DNA of 64,000 nucleotides from Myxococcales bacterium (GCA_020846875.1 JADLDB010000109.1:1-64000); one strand, 5' to 3'. Shown: positions 52,398 to 64,000, counted from the first letter of the stretch. The notes: generated by a model from the sequence alone, not told the origin. Program-made: numbers and translations.

Positions 52398-54272
52398 CTA
52401 CCGGCCGCTGGCCAACCGGGTGAACGTGTCGGTCGCGTCCGGCAGCGAGTTCATGTTCGTGTCCACCCACTCGTACAGGTACCAACTGTCGGGGTAGCTG
52501 GCGCGGTTGGGCAGCATGATGTTCGCCCAGTACCAGGCGCCGGTCTGCGTGCCGTTGCCCGGGCTGCACAGGCCGTAGGCGATCAGCGCCAGCGTGGAGG
52601 ACGTCGGATCCGTCGCCAGCTCCACCACGAAGACGTCGCGGTTCGGGTTGCACCAGTTGGCCAGCCGGCTCACCACCACCGAGTCGTCGATCCGCTTCTT
52701 GAAGTAGAACGTGTCGAGGGCGTTGCTCGCGAAGTACACCTTCGTCGTCAGGTTGGTGCGCTCCAGCCACTTCACCACCTTGTTGGGGAAGGGCCCGCCC
52801 GCCGTCACCACCGTGGAGCCTCCGCCCAGGAGCAGCGCCCCCGTCGTCTGATCCACCCACGCCGCGTTGGTCTGCGGCCCGTACTGCAGGTTCGTCTGCG
52901 TGCTGCAGTTCTGGAGGATGGTGGAGGCCAGGGTATTGGTGGCCGCGTCGTCCAGGGTGATGCCGTCGCGAATGGCGTAAACATTCCGATTGGCGCAGAA
53001 CTCCGGGAAGGTCTGATCGCGGCAGGTCAACCCGTCGCAGAACTGATCGACGCCGCAGGCGGTCCCGCAGGCGCCGCAGTTGGCCAGCGTGTTGAGCGGC
53101 TTGCACGTGCCCTGGCAGCAGGCGGCGCCCGCCGCGCACGCGTTGCCGCACGCGCCGCAGTTGTCGTTGTCCGTCATCAGGTTGGCGCAGCCCGCGCCGC
53201 AGCAGGACTGGCCGGTGGCGCAGGTCCGCCCGCAGGCGCCGCAGTTGGCCGCGTCGCTCTGCAGGTTCTTGCAGTGGCCGGTGCAGCAGTCGAGCCCGGC
53301 GCCGCACATCGCCGAAGGCCCGCACATGTCGACGCAGGCGCCGCTCTGACAGACCTTCCCCGCCGCGCACTGGGTGTCATTCACGCAGGCCTGGCAGGAG
53401 TGATCCGGCAGGCACACGCCCGACGGGCAGTCCGCCCCCGTCTTGCAGCCGCGCTCGCAGACGAAGTCCATGCGGCAGTACTGGCCCATGGGGCAGTTGT
53501 CGGTCGGCCCGGGCAGGCAGGCCACACAGGTGTTGGCGGCGGTGTTGCAGCGGGGCGTCGCACCGGAGCACTGGGCGTCGCTCACGCACTGCACGCACTG
53601 GCCGCTGGCGCTGCACACCTGGCCCTGGGGGCACGGCTGGTTGGGGTTGCAGCCCGGCTTGCAGGAGCTGTTCTGGCAGACGTTGCCGGCGGGACAGTGG
53701 GCGTCCACCACGCAGCGCACGCAGGTGTGGCTGGAGGTGTCGCAGTTCGGCTTGAGCGGATCGCGGCAGTCGGAGTTGGCCAGGCACTCCACGCAGGTCT
53801 GCGAGGAGGGATCGCACAACAGCAGCGGCGGCGTGGTGCAGTTGCCGCTGTCCACGCAGCCCACGCACCGGCCGGCGGCCGCGTCGCACACCAGGCCCTG
53901 CGGGCAGGTGGGGTTGGCCGCGGAGCAGCCGGGGACGCACGCGTTCATGCTGCACACTCGGCCGGCGCCGCACTGGAGATCGGTGGTGCACTCCACGCAG
54001 CCCACGCCCGCCACGCAGAAGCGGCCCAGCGCGCAGCGATCGTGCTCGTCGCGGCAGCCCGGCTCGCAGCTCCCCGCCGCGTCGCAGATGGTGCCGTCGG
54101 GGCAGGCCTCGTCGCTCAAGCACTCCACGCACGCGCCCAGCGCGCTGGCGCAGTACGGCTTGCTCGGATCGACGCAGTCCAGCTCCGTGGTGCAGTGCAC
54201 GCCGGGCTCGCCGCAGGTGCAGCCGGACACGACGCCGAAAAGAAAGGGCAGCAGGACGAGGCGGAGCTTCAT
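52398..54272 (-). CDS. Cys-rich repeat lipoprotein
   Basis: The product is 624 residues. The lipobox VVSGC lipidates Cys18. About ten Cys-rich modules (roughly 27-430; for example CVECLSDEACPDGTICD and NCGACGRTCATGQSCCG) are followed by a Cys-poor C-terminal domain (about 435-624; GALLLGGGSTVVTAGGPFPN). The start at 54272 follows TAGGGT and GAGGGG. Such modules are common in myxobacterial surface proteins, where they bind other surface components or stabilise stalks; the role of this one is unknown. Divergent from the P-loop-like gene. Confidence 0.8.
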   Translation of the reverse strand: MKLRLVLLPFLFGVVSGCTCGEPGVHCTTELDCVDPSKPYCASALGACVECLSDEACPDGTICDAAGSCEPGCRDEHDRCALGRFCVAGVGCVECTTDLQCGAGRVCSMNACVPGCSAANPTCPQGLVCDAAAGRCVGCVDSGNCTTPPLLLCDPSSQTCVECLANSDCRDPLKPNCDTSSHTCVRCVVDAHCPAGNVCQNSSCKPGCNPNQPCPQGQVCSASGQCVQCVSDAQCSGATPRCNTAANTCVACLPGPTDNCPMGQYCRMDFVCERGCKTGADCPSGVCLPDHSCQACVNDTQCAAGKVCQSGACVDMCGPSAMCGAGLDCCTGHCKNLQSDAANCGACGRTCATGQSCCGAGCANLMTDNDNCGACGNACAAGAACCQGTCKPLNTLANCGACGTACGVDQFCDGLTCRDQTFPEFCANRNVYAIRDGITLDDAATNTLASTILQNCSTQTNLQYGPQTNAAWVDQTTGALLLGGGSTVVTAGGPFPNKVVKWLERTNLTTKVYFASNALDTFYFKKRIDDSVVVSRLANWCNPNRDVFVVELATDPTSSTLALIAYGLCSPGNGTQTGAWYWANIMLPNRASYPDSWYLYEWVDTNMNSLPDATDTFTRLASGR

Positions 54273-54393
54273 GGCAGCGCCCCTCAACCCTACATGGGCC
54301 TACACGTCAAGCTGAGGTCCTAATGAACGTGATTTCCAGCACTTCCAGGCCGCTTCAGGCACCTGGAGGGTACGGCGGTAGGCTCTGGCGCGC

Positions 54394-54918
54394 ATGAGCT
54401 GGTGGGCGATCATCGGTGGGCGAGACGACGACAAGGCGCGCGCCGCGCTCCTGGTGGCGCGGAGGCTGTCGAGCCGCGGCCTCTCGGTAGGCGGCTTCGT
54501 GCAGCGCGAGGTGCTGGCTGCTTCGGGCGACGTGGCCGGTTGGGATGTGGAGCGCGTCGACGGTGGTGGCCGGCGGCCCCTGGCGCGCACCTCTGCGACG
54601 CCGGAGCTGTGCGACTACACGTTCGATCCAGCCGGCTTCGCGGTGGCGGCCACGTGGGCGGGCGAGCCGTGCGACGTGGTGGTGGTGGGCAGCGTCGGCA
54701 AGCTGGAGGCCGACAAGCGGGGCCACTTCCCGGTGCTGGAGCGCCTCGCGCGCGCGTCGGCTGGCCCCCACGTGCTGGCGGTGGTGCGCGACAGCTGCCT
54801 CACCCAGGTGGGCCTGGCGCTGCCGGACGCGAGCGGCTGGGTGACAATGCCCTGCGACGACTCGGCCCTCGAGCGCTTCGCCGACGAGGTGGCTGCGCAG
54901 CTCCAGGCGTCGAGCTGA
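54394..54918 (+). CDS. DUF2478/THEP1-like protein with degenerate P-loop
   Basis: The product is 174 residues. The order matches nucleoside-triphosphatase-like DUF2478 proteins: AALLVARRLSSRGLSVGGFV, GWDVERVDGGGRRPLAR, DVVVVGSVGKLEADKRGHFP. The expected GxxxxGKT is replaced by GGRDDDKA (8-15), lacking the second Gly and the Thr/Ser, so ordinary Walker-type ATP hydrolysis is doubtful. The Glu of VGKLE (family GRLE) is kept. TAGGCT at 54379-54384 may be a -10 box. Molybdopterin-linked roles are reported for some DUF2478 proteins; nothing here confirms that. Confidence 0.65.
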   Translation: MSWWAIIGGRDDDKARAALLVARRLSSRGLSVGGFVQREVLAASGDVAGWDVERVDGGGRRPLARTSATPELCDYTFDPAGFAVAATWAGEPCDVVVVGSVGKLEADKRGHFPVLERLARASAGPHVLAVVRDSCLTQVGLALPDASGWVTMPCDDSALERFADEVAAQLQASS

Positions 54919-54987
54919 CGAAGTCTCGAGCGTCGCGGGGAGGCCTCACCGCTAACCGCTCTGCGCCTCCCCCCATAGAATGGCGCC

Positions 54988-56322
54988 ATGAACCGCTGTC
55001 CCAGCTGCCGTGCCGCGGTGCGAGAGGGCGACAAGTACTGCTCGTTCTGCATGACGCCGCTCCTCGCCCGCGACCTCGCGCACGAGGGAGCGTCCGCCCC
55101 GCCGCCGCCTGCGCCGATTGCGGAGCAGCAGCCGCTCGAGCGAGGTGACCAGGCGCTGCTCCGAGTGGGCAGCGCCTGCTGGGGTGGCGAGCCCGTGCTG
55201 CACACCGAAGGCTTGAAGCACCTCACCTCGATCGCCGCGTGGCGTGTCGACGGCGACTGGGCGCTGATGACGATGGGCCTGACCGCCCTCGACCTGAGGC
55301 CCTACGTCTACGAGCTCAGCGGCGAAGGCTACGAGCTGACGATGCGCGTCGCGGGAGACAAAGTCCCCACGCAGGCGCTGCAGTTGCTCGATCGCCTCGC
55401 CGCCGAGAAGCCCACGAAGAAGAAGCTGAGCATCAAAGGGCTCCCCCCGGTGACGCTGACCTCCGACCCACAACTTGCGGGCCTCGACACCGCCAACGGC
55501 CGCGTCGAGTTCAGGCGGGTGGTGCCGCACAAGGCCGAGCCCGCCGCGACGTTCGATCCCGCGGCGCTGCGACCTGAGCCGACCGCCCTCGATCGCCTCA
55601 AGGAGAAGGACTCCAGGCCCGCGTTCGGCATTCGCTTCGACGCGAACGCGACTGCCCGCTCCCATCGAGGCGGCAGCGCGACCGTGCCCGACGGCTTCGA
55701 GTGGCCCCGGTGCAGAGGCATCCCGCTCCCGCTCCTGCTCGAGGTGGACCTCGCAGAGTGTCCACTGCCGGGCTGGTTGCCTTCGTCGGGCCGTCTGCTG
55801 CTCTTCGGGCTCCACGACGACACCGACGCGCGCGTGAGCGTGCTGCTAGAGGGAAGGAAGTCGTGGAACGAGGTCTTCGTGCTGCGCCTCGTCGACGGCT
55901 CCGGAGCTCCGCGCTCAGCAGGAGTGCAGCTGCCACACGAGGGCCTCACCCTCACCCCCTTCACCGACGCTCCGAACTGGCGCTGGCCGCCGATCCACGC
56001 ACTCTTGAAGAAGCTCGACAAGGACGACACCGGGAAGCCCCTGGAGGACTACAACGAAGCGTGCCGCTCCGGGTTCCCGAACCAGCTGCTCGGTCACTCG
56101 CACTCGGTGCAGGACGAGGCGATCGTCGGGGCGCTGAAGGAGCTCGGTCACGACGGCAGCTACTCGAAGCTGGTGCGAGCTGCGATGGAATGGGCGCCGC
56201 TGCTGCAGCTCGAGTCCGACGGCCCGTGGAACTTCTGCGGTGGACGCCTGTTCGTGGTCGGTCCGCGCGACGCGATCGCCCAGGGGCGCTTCGAAGAACT
56301 GCGCGCCGTGCTTCAGTGCTGA
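54988..56322 (+). CDS. Zinc-ribbon and DUF1963 (YwqG-like) protein
   Basis: The product is 444 residues. A zinc ribbon at 1-24 (Cys 4, 7, 18, 21) is followed by a middle domain (about 50-140; DWALMTMGLTALDLRPYVYE then ELSGEGYELTMRVAG), whose pattern is like Suppressor-of-fused-type immunity domains. The C-terminal part (about 230-440; PLPLLLEVDLAECPLPGWLP, GRLLLFGLHDDTDAR, NQLLGHSHSVQ) is DUF1963. Both latter domains occur in immunity proteins against contact-dependent toxins. No toxin is adjacent. TAGAAT at 54976-54981 sits 6 bases before the ATG: a leaderless start. Confidence 0.7.
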   Translation: MNRCPSCRAAVREGDKYCSFCMTPLLARDLAHEGASAPPPPAPIAEQQPLERGDQALLRVGSACWGGEPVLHTEGLKHLTSIAAWRVDGDWALMTMGLTALDLRPYVYELSGEGYELTMRVAGDKVPTQALQLLDRLAAEKPTKKKLSIKGLPPVTLTSDPQLAGLDTANGRVEFRRVVPHKAEPAATFDPAALRPEPTALDRLKEKDSRPAFGIRFDANATARSHRGGSATVPDGFEWPRCRGIPLPLLLEVDLAECPLPGWLPSSGRLLLFGLHDDTDARVSVLLEGRKSWNEVFVLRLVDGSGAPRSAGVQLPHEGLTLTPFTDAPNWRWPPIHALLKKLDKDDTGKPLEDYNEACRSGFPNQLLGHSHSVQDEAIVGALKELGHDGSYSKLVRAAMEWAPLLQLESDGPWNFCGGRLFVVGPRDAIAQGRFEELRAVLQC

Positions 56323-56427
56323 CCAGGCGCAACGGCACCCCGAAGTCGTTCTTCACGCGCAGAGGCGCGCGGCCAGCGAGCCGCCGCGAAGACGAGCCTG
56401 TGACGCGCGGTGGCGCTGCCCGAGGCC

Positions 56428-57258
56428 TCAGGGCGCCTTTGCCGGCGCCTTCTCCGCGTCGATCGCCGCGAGGTCGACGGGAGGCGCGCCGATCGCGTGG
56501 TAGCCGCCGTCCACGCGGATCAGCTCCCCGGTGGTGCTCGGCATCCAGTCGCTCATCAGCACGCAGGCGGTGCGCGCCACGGCGTCGACGCACACTTCGT
56601 CCCGCGCGTCCCAGCCCAGCGGCGCCTGCTCGCCCCACTTGTTCTCCAGGTACTTGAAGCCGGGGATGCCCTTGGCGGCGATGGTGGCGATGGGGCCGGC
56701 GGCCAGCGCGTTGACGCGGATCTTCTTCGGGCCGAGATCGCGCGCCAGGTAGCGGACGATCGCCTCCAGGCCCGCCTTGCACACGCCCATCCAGTCGTAG
56801 AGCGGCCAGGCCTGCGAGGAGTTGTCGAAGTCCAGGGTGACGATGCCGCCGCCCTTGTCGAAGAGGGGCGCCAGCGCCGCGGACAGCTCCTTCAAGGAGA
56901 AGGCCGACACCCGGAAGGCCTGCATCACCGAGTCCCACGGGGTGGTGAGGAAGCGGCCGCCCAGCGCGTCCTCGGGCGCGAAGGCGATGGCGTGCAGCAC
57001 CCCGTCGAGGCGGCCCCAGCGCTGCTTGACGGTGTCGTGCAGCGCGGGGAAGTGCGCCGGGTTGGTGACGTCGAGCTCCAGCACGTCCGGCACGGGTGAC
57101 AACTTCTTCGCCGTGCGCTGGGTGAGGGACATGGGACGACCGAAGCTGGTGAGGAGGAGCTCCGCGCCCTGCGCCTGGGCCAACTGCGCCACCTTGAAGG
57201 CGATCGACTGCGGGGTCAGCACGCCGGTGATGAGCAGCTTCTTTCCCTGGAGGAGCAT
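56428..57258 (-). CDS. fabI: Enoyl-ACP reductase FabI, InhA-like
   Basis: This 276-residue SDR-fold enzyme reduces trans-2-enoyl-ACP, the last step of fatty-acid elongation. TGVLTPQSIAFKVAQLAQAQ (11-30) and PLYDWMGVCKAGLEAIVRY (152-170) carry the catalytic Tyr154-x6-Lys161. LAAGPIATIAAKGI follows. These segments are nearer to mycobacterial InhA (ITDSSIAF, YNWMTVAKSALES) than to E. coli FabI. The C-terminal Asp/Ala/Lys-rich tail is extra. Start 57258 is chosen as the family N-terminus. Convergent with the DUF1963 gene. Confidence 0.88.
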   Translation of the reverse strand: MLLQGKKLLITGVLTPQSIAFKVAQLAQAQGAELLLTSFGRPMSLTQRTAKKLSPVPDVLELDVTNPAHFPALHDTVKQRWGRLDGVLHAIAFAPEDALGGRFLTTPWDSVMQAFRVSAFSLKELSAALAPLFDKGGGIVTLDFDNSSQAWPLYDWMGVCKAGLEAIVRYLARDLGPKKIRVNALAAGPIATIAAKGIPGFKYLENKWGEQAPLGWDARDEVCVDAVARTACVLMSDWMPSTTGELIRVDGGYHAIGAPPVDLAAIDAEKAPAKAP

Positions 57259-57350
57259 GGGGCGTGCGTCTAGCAGGCGGCCCCCGGGGCGTCGCGGATT
57301 TCGACGCCAGGGATTCCCTCGGCGGGTGTCCTGCGCTACTCGCACGCGCC

Positions 57351-59264
57351 ATGTCGCGGCGGCTCACCCTGGTCCTCGTCCTCGCTCTCGCCGGCTGCTC
57401 CTCCACGAAGAGCGGCAAGCCCGTCGATCCCCACGCCCCCATGCGCGATCGGCTGTCGGCCTCTCCCGCGCCGGAGCCGTCGACCAGCAAGGGCGCGTGG
57501 CTCCACGTCGATCGCCCGCTGCGCTTCTCCGACGAGCTCAAGGGCCGCGTGGTGCTGCTCGCCTTCTGGACCACCGCGTCCATCAGCTGCACGCAGACCT
57601 TCCCCACCCTCGCCGCGCTGGAGGCGCGCTTCCGCCATCGCCCCTTCACCCTGGTCGGCGTGCACACCGGCAAGTTCGACGCCGAGCGCGACGCCGGGTT
57701 GGTCAAGGACGCGATGGCGAAGGCCGGCGTCGCCTTCCCCGTGGTGATGGACAGCGACTACTTCGTCTGGGCCGCCTACGGCGCGAAGAGCTGGCCCACG
57801 TTGGCCCTCATCGACAGCGAGGGCTTCGTCGTCGCCATGGAGGCCGGCGAGCCCGACGGCCGCGTGCTGGAGGTCGCCATCAACAACCTGCTCGACGACG
57901 GCGAGCGCCGGGGCGTGCTGGCGAAGGCGCCTCCCGCGTGGAAGGTGGACCCTCCGCCCGCGCCCAGAGAACCGCTCGCCTTCCCCGCGAAGGTCGCCGC
58001 GCTCGACGGGGATCGCTTCGCCGTCTCCGACACCGGGCACCACCGCGTGCTCGTCTTCACCACGAAGGGCCAGCTCCTCCACGTCGTCGGCAGCGGGCGG
58101 CAGGGCCTGGTGGAAGGCGCTTTCTCCTCCGCCGCCTTCGACGCGCCCCAGGGCCTCGCCGCCCAGGGCGAGGTGCTCTTCGTCGCCGACTCCGGCAACC
58201 ACGTGGTGCGGAAGGTGGACCTCGCGCAGAAGACCGTGTCCACCCTCGTCGGCACCGGGGAGTTGGGCCGCGGCCAGCGGGAGCTCAAAGGGCCGGGGCC
58301 GACGGTCGCGCTGCGCAGCCCCTGGGACGTCACGGTCGCCGGAGACTTCCTGGTGATCGCCACCGCCGGCTCCAACCAGCTCTACCGCTACGCCCTGTCG
58401 AAGGGCAGCGTGGAGCCGTGGGCCGGCGCGGGCGTGGAGGAGCTCACCGACGGTCCAAAGGAGAAGGCCGCCTTCGCGCGTCCCTCGGGGCTCTCGGTGT
58501 CGGCCCCGTACGTCCTCGTCGCGGACGCCGGCAACAGCGCCGTGCGCCAGGTGCACGTCGCCACCGGAGAGACCACCACCCTCGTTGGCACTGGCCTGTT
58601 CACCTTCGGCGACGTCGACGGACCGAAGGCCGACGCCCGCCTGCAATTCCCGCTGGCCGTCACCGCCCTGGGCGACGCCGTCTTCGTGGCCGACAGCTAC
58701 AACGGGAAGGTGAAGCGCGTGTCGAAGGACGGCGCGGTGACCAGCGTCGCGTCCGGCCTCGCGCGGCCCTCGGGCCTCACCGCCGTCGGGGCTCGCCTGC
58801 TCGTCGCGGACACCGACGCGCACCGGCTCGTCTGGGTGGAGCCGGCCACCGGCGCCGTCGAGCCGCTCGCGCTGGCCGACGTGCCTGCGCCCGCCACCGG
58901 CGTCGAGCGCCCCGCCTTCGCCCTGAAGCGCGCCACGGTGAAGCGCGGGCCGGGCGCCGTGCGGCTGCTCATCCCCGCGCCGCAGAACGAGTCATTCTCG
59001 GAGGAGGCGCCGGTCCTCGTCGAGACGAGGCCGGCCGGGTGCGCCCTGCGCGGGCCCGCGACCTGGAAGGTGACCGCTGCTGAGGCGCAGATCGAGCTGC
59101 CCGTCGAGGCGGGCGGAGCGGGAGCGCTCGTCGTCGGGGTCGACCTGTACTCGCGCCCTGACGGGAAGGAGTACACGAAGCTCAACCGCGCGCAGCTCAC
59201 CGTGCCGATCTTCGCGTCGGACGACGCCAGTGACGTGGTGGAGGTGCCAGCGCGGGTGAGGTAG
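57351..59264 (+). CDS. NHLRC2-like lipoprotein: thioredoxin-like plus NHL repeats
   Basis: The product is 637 residues. The lipobox ALAGC lipidates Cys16. A thioredoxin-like domain (about 45-190; VVLLAFWTTASISCTQTFPT) is followed by six NHL repeats (about 205-500) and a C-terminal beta domain (about 530-637). This is the NHLRC2 order. The family's CCINC in the thioredoxin loop is reduced to ASISC, so only one Cys (Cys80) remains and disulfide exchange is doubtful. It is divergent from fabI (92 bases) and convergent with the barrel protein. Confidence 0.82.
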   Translation: MSRRLTLVLVLALAGCSSTKSGKPVDPHAPMRDRLSASPAPEPSTSKGAWLHVDRPLRFSDELKGRVVLLAFWTTASISCTQTFPTLAALEARFRHRPFTLVGVHTGKFDAERDAGLVKDAMAKAGVAFPVVMDSDYFVWAAYGAKSWPTLALIDSEGFVVAMEAGEPDGRVLEVAINNLLDDGERRGVLAKAPPAWKVDPPPAPREPLAFPAKVAALDGDRFAVSDTGHHRVLVFTTKGQLLHVVGSGRQGLVEGAFSSAAFDAPQGLAAQGEVLFVADSGNHVVRKVDLAQKTVSTLVGTGELGRGQRELKGPGPTVALRSPWDVTVAGDFLVIATAGSNQLYRYALSKGSVEPWAGAGVEELTDGPKEKAAFARPSGLSVSAPYVLVADAGNSAVRQVHVATGETTTLVGTGLFTFGDVDGPKADARLQFPLAVTALGDAVFVADSYNGKVKRVSKDGAVTSVASGLARPSGLTAVGARLLVADTDAHRLVWVEPATGAVEPLALADVPAPATGVERPAFALKRATVKRGPGAVRLLIPAPQNESFSEEAPVLVETRPAGCALRGPATWKVTAAEAQIELPVEAGGAGALVVGVDLYSRPDGKEYTKLNRAQLTVPIFASDDASDVVEVPARVR

Positions 59265-59272
59265 CGCGGCCT

Positions 59273-59974
59273 CTAGTCGCCCGCGCGGAAGTTGACCGAC
59301 AGGCCCACCGTCCAGAAGGCCCCGCCCAGGCCGTTGGGCAGCGGGAGCGTGTTCCCCGGCACGTCCCGCTGATCGAAGTCGAGGTACAGGCTGTTCCACT
59401 TGAGGAACACGCCTTTGGCGTAGGTGCCCAGCGCGAACCAGCGGGTGAAGAACCAGTCGAAGTTGATGGTCCACTCCACGACGAGGCCGTCGCTGCCCAT
59501 CCGCTCGCCGGCGATCCCGTAGCCCAGCCCGAAGCCGGTGGAGAGATCGAACACCACCGGCCGCTTCTCGTACTTCATGATCTTGAAGACGCTCTCCAGC
59601 GGGTGCCACGCCACCGTGCCGACGATGAAGCCGGCTCCGCCGCGGCTCGAGCTGAAGACGTCCCAGCCGGTGGCGGTGAAGTCCACGCCCACCGACGCGT
59701 GCCCGAGGATGACGTAGGCCGCCTTGAGCGCCAGCGTGTGCGAGGTCTGCAGATCGCCCGCGAAGACGCTGGCGTAGCTCTCGCCCACCTGCGCCGCGAG
59801 GTCCGCCTGGCTCACGTTCCAGAAGCCCGGCCCGTACTGCACCGAGAAGATGAAGCCGCCTTCCGAGAACTTCGGCGGATCCGCCCGCGCCGCAGCCGCC
59901 GCCACCACCACCCCGAGGACAGCCCAACGAAACGTGGAGACGAGGAGCGCCCGCGAATAGAACAACCGCACCAT
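59273..59974 (-). CDS. Outer-membrane beta-barrel-like protein
   Basis: The product is 233 residues from ATG 59974. A signal peptide (about 1-31, ending AAAARA) precedes strands such as FIFSVQYGPGFWNVS, VGVDFTATGWDVFSSSRGG and FFTRWFALGTYAKGVFLKW; the barrel-like end is AFWTVGLSVNFRAGD. No family recognised. Its ATG is directly back-to-back with the sucA ATG (CATATG at 59972-59977), so there is no spacer between the divergent genes; a TTG at codon 4 is a possible shorter start. Confidence 0.65.
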   Translation of the reverse strand: MVRLFYSRALLVSTFRWAVLGVVVAAAAARADPPKFSEGGFIFSVQYGPGFWNVSQADLAAQVGESYASVFAGDLQTSHTLALKAAYVILGHASVGVDFTATGWDVFSSSRGGAGFIVGTVAWHPLESVFKIMKYEKRPVVFDLSTGFGLGYGIAGERMGSDGLVVEWTINFDWFFTRWFALGTYAKGVFLKWNSLYLDFDQRDVPGNTLPLPNGLGGAFWTVGLSVNFRAGD

Positions 59975-62797
<2,823 letters not shown>

Positions 62798-62799
62798 GA

Positions 62800-63996
62800 A
62801 TGCCCGTCGAACTCAAAGTCCCCGCCCTCGGCGAGTCCATCACCGAGGCCATCGTCGGCAAGTGGCACAAGAAGGTGGGTGACGCCGTCGCCGCCGATGA
62901 GCCCGTCGTCGTCCTCGAGACGGACAAGGTCACCATCGACGTGCAGGCGCCTTCCGCCGGCGCCGTCACCGCCATCAGCCACGCCGAAGGCGACAAGGTG
63001 AAGATCGGCGACGTGCTGGGCCTCATCGATCCCTCGAAGGCCGGCGTGAAGGCCACCGCCCCCACCCCCGCCCCGGCCGCTCCTGCCCTCGCCGCGCCCT
63101 CGTCAGGCGATGGAGTAGCCCCGCTGTCCACGCCCGTGGCCCGGGCGGTGGCCGCCGAGCGCGGCGTCGAGCTGGCGAGGGTGGCCGGCTCGGGCGCCCA
63201 GGGCCGGGTGATGAAGGACGACGTGCTCAAGGCCGCCCAGCCGCCCGCCGCCCAGGCCAGGGCTCCGTCGACGCCGCTGCAGGGTCCGGCCGGCCCTCGC
63301 GCGGAGGAGCGCGTGAAGATGACGCCGCTGCGCAAGCGCGTGGCCGAGCGGCTGCTCCAGGCCCAGTCCAACGCCGCCATCCTCACCACCTTCAACGAGG
63401 TGGACATGAGCGCGGTGATGGCGATGCGCAAGGGATACAACGAGCGCTTCGAGAAGAAGCACGGCCTCAAGCTGGGCTTCATGTCCTTCTTCATCAAGGC
63501 CGCGGTGGACGCGCTCAAGACCTTCCCCGCGGTGAACGCCTTCATCGACGCAGAGGACGTCGTCTTCCATCACTTCTACGACATCGGCGTGGCGGTCTCG
63601 GGCAGCCGCGGCCTGGTGGTGCCGGTGGTGCGCGACGCGGATCAGAAGTCCATGGCCGAATTGGAGAAAGTGATCGCCGACTTCGGCGCCCGCGCCCGCG
63701 CCGACAAGCTGCAGCTCTCCGAGCTCCAGGGCGGCACCTTCACCATCAGCAACGGGGGCATCTTCGGCTCCATGCTGTCGACGCCCATCTTGAACCCGCC
63801 GCAGACCGGCATCCTCGGGATGCACAACATCACCGAGCGCGCCGTGGTGAAGGACGGACAGATCGTCGCCCGCCCGATGATGTACCTCGCCCTCTCGTAC
63901 GATCACCGCCTCATCGACGGGCGCGAAGCCGTGCAGTTCCTCGTGCGCCTCAAGGACTGCATCGAAGCGCCCGAGCGGCTCCTTCTTGAGATCTGA
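62800..63996 (+). CDS. sucB: Dihydrolipoyl succinyltransferase, E2 of 2-oxoglutarate dehydrogenase
   Basis: The product is 398 residues. A single lipoyl domain at 1-76 carries Lys43 in ETDKVTIDV, a Pro/Ala linker follows, the E1/E3-binding domain is at about 108-150 ([20 protein letters not shown]) and the catalytic domain ends with [13 protein letters not shown], including the active His and Asp. GAGGAACC precedes the ATG. The stop lies 4 bases before the end of the window. It is the second gene of the sucAB operon. Confidence 0.96.
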   Translation: MPVELKVPALGESITEAIVGKWHKKVGDAVAADEPVVVLETDKVTIDVQAPSAGAVTAISHAEGDKVKIGDVLGLIDPSKAGVKATAPTPAPAAPALAAPSSGDGVAPLSTPVARAVAAERGVELARVAGSGAQGRVMKDDVLKAAQPPAAQARAPSTPLQGPAGPRAEERVKMTPLRKRVAERLLQAQSNAAILTTFNEVDMSAVMAMRKGYNERFEKKHGLKLGFMSFFIKAAVDALKTFPAVNAFIDAEDVVFHHFYDIGVAVSGSRGLVVPVVRDADQKSMAELEKVIADFGARARADKLQLSELQGGTFTISNGGIFGSMLSTPILNPPQTGILGMHNITERAVVKDGQIVARPMMYLALSYDHRLIDGREAVQFLVRLKDCIEAPERLLLEI

Positions 63997-64000
63997 TCAG

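Noticed and set aside
59603-59974. An N-terminal extension of sucA by 124 codons
   Set aside because: The upstream part is antisense to the barrel protein, is Arg/His/Glu-rich, and the known E1 N-terminus begins at 59975.

Overview
The window reads as chromosome from a very GC-rich Myxococcota bacterium (order Myxococcales). This rests on several signs: a short protein ending in a MYXO-CTERM-type sorting tail; lipoproteins with long (GGGxGGG) linkers or Cys-rich repeats; Asp-Ala-Gly-rich linkers; a PEGA-domain Ser/Thr kinase; a WGR plus repeat-companion plus LRR protein; and gene content (GatCAB, Obg, FtsK, ClpSA, 2-oxoglutarate dehydrogenase) typical of an aerobic delta-type proteobacterium. 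No tRNA, rRNA or CRISPR array was seen.

Layout. 1-1.1 kb: probable 5' part of a group II intron on the minus strand, leaving the window at base 1, followed by an orphan coding fragment. 1.1-5.1 kb: a membrane PH-like protein, then a tight SDR/Rid/crotonase/acyl-CoA dehydrogenase operon; an aryl-CoA ligase plus creatininase-family pair at 10.2-12.5 kb probably serves the same aromatic-acid pathway. 5.1-20 kb: mostly envelope and secreted proteins (NHL-like secreted protein, glycosyltransferase, L,D-transpeptidase lipoprotein, DUF4139 protein, beta-barrel protein, LolA-like lipoprotein) and a LysR regulator. 20-24 kb: the rplU-rpmA-obg-trmH group and a split RdgC-like pair. 24-28.6 kb: dipeptide epimerase with small membrane/sorted proteins, DUF423, an RF-like rescue factor and a ParE/RHH toxin-antitoxin pair. 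28.6-33.3 kb: a zinc-ribbon TPR protein translationally coupled to gatC-gatA-gatB. 33.4-42.8 kb: ftsK with a large insertion inside its motor domain, WGR-LRR protein, phosphofructokinase, THUMP methyltransferase. 43-49 kb: Ser/Thr kinase, plsY, DUF2752, DUF4920, nuclease-like protein and a VapBC-like pair. 49-52.4 kb: clpS-clpA. 52.4-64 kb: Cys-rich lipoprotein, degenerate P-loop protein, zinc-ribbon/DUF1963 protein, an InhA-like FabI, an NHLRC2-like lipoprotein, and sucA-sucB up to the right edge.

Most of the window is ordinary housekeeping and envelope chromosome. The most notable points are the ~150-residue insertion in the FtsK motor domain, a recurrent TA(G/C)NNT hexamer 6-12 bases upstream of SD-less ATGs (predicted leaderless or near-leaderless mRNAs), the aromatic-CoA gene set whose Rid and crotonase members lack their families' usual catalytic residues, the split RdgC, the InhA-type FabI, and the group II intron at the left edge. 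No complete, clearly new multigene defence or mobile system was found.
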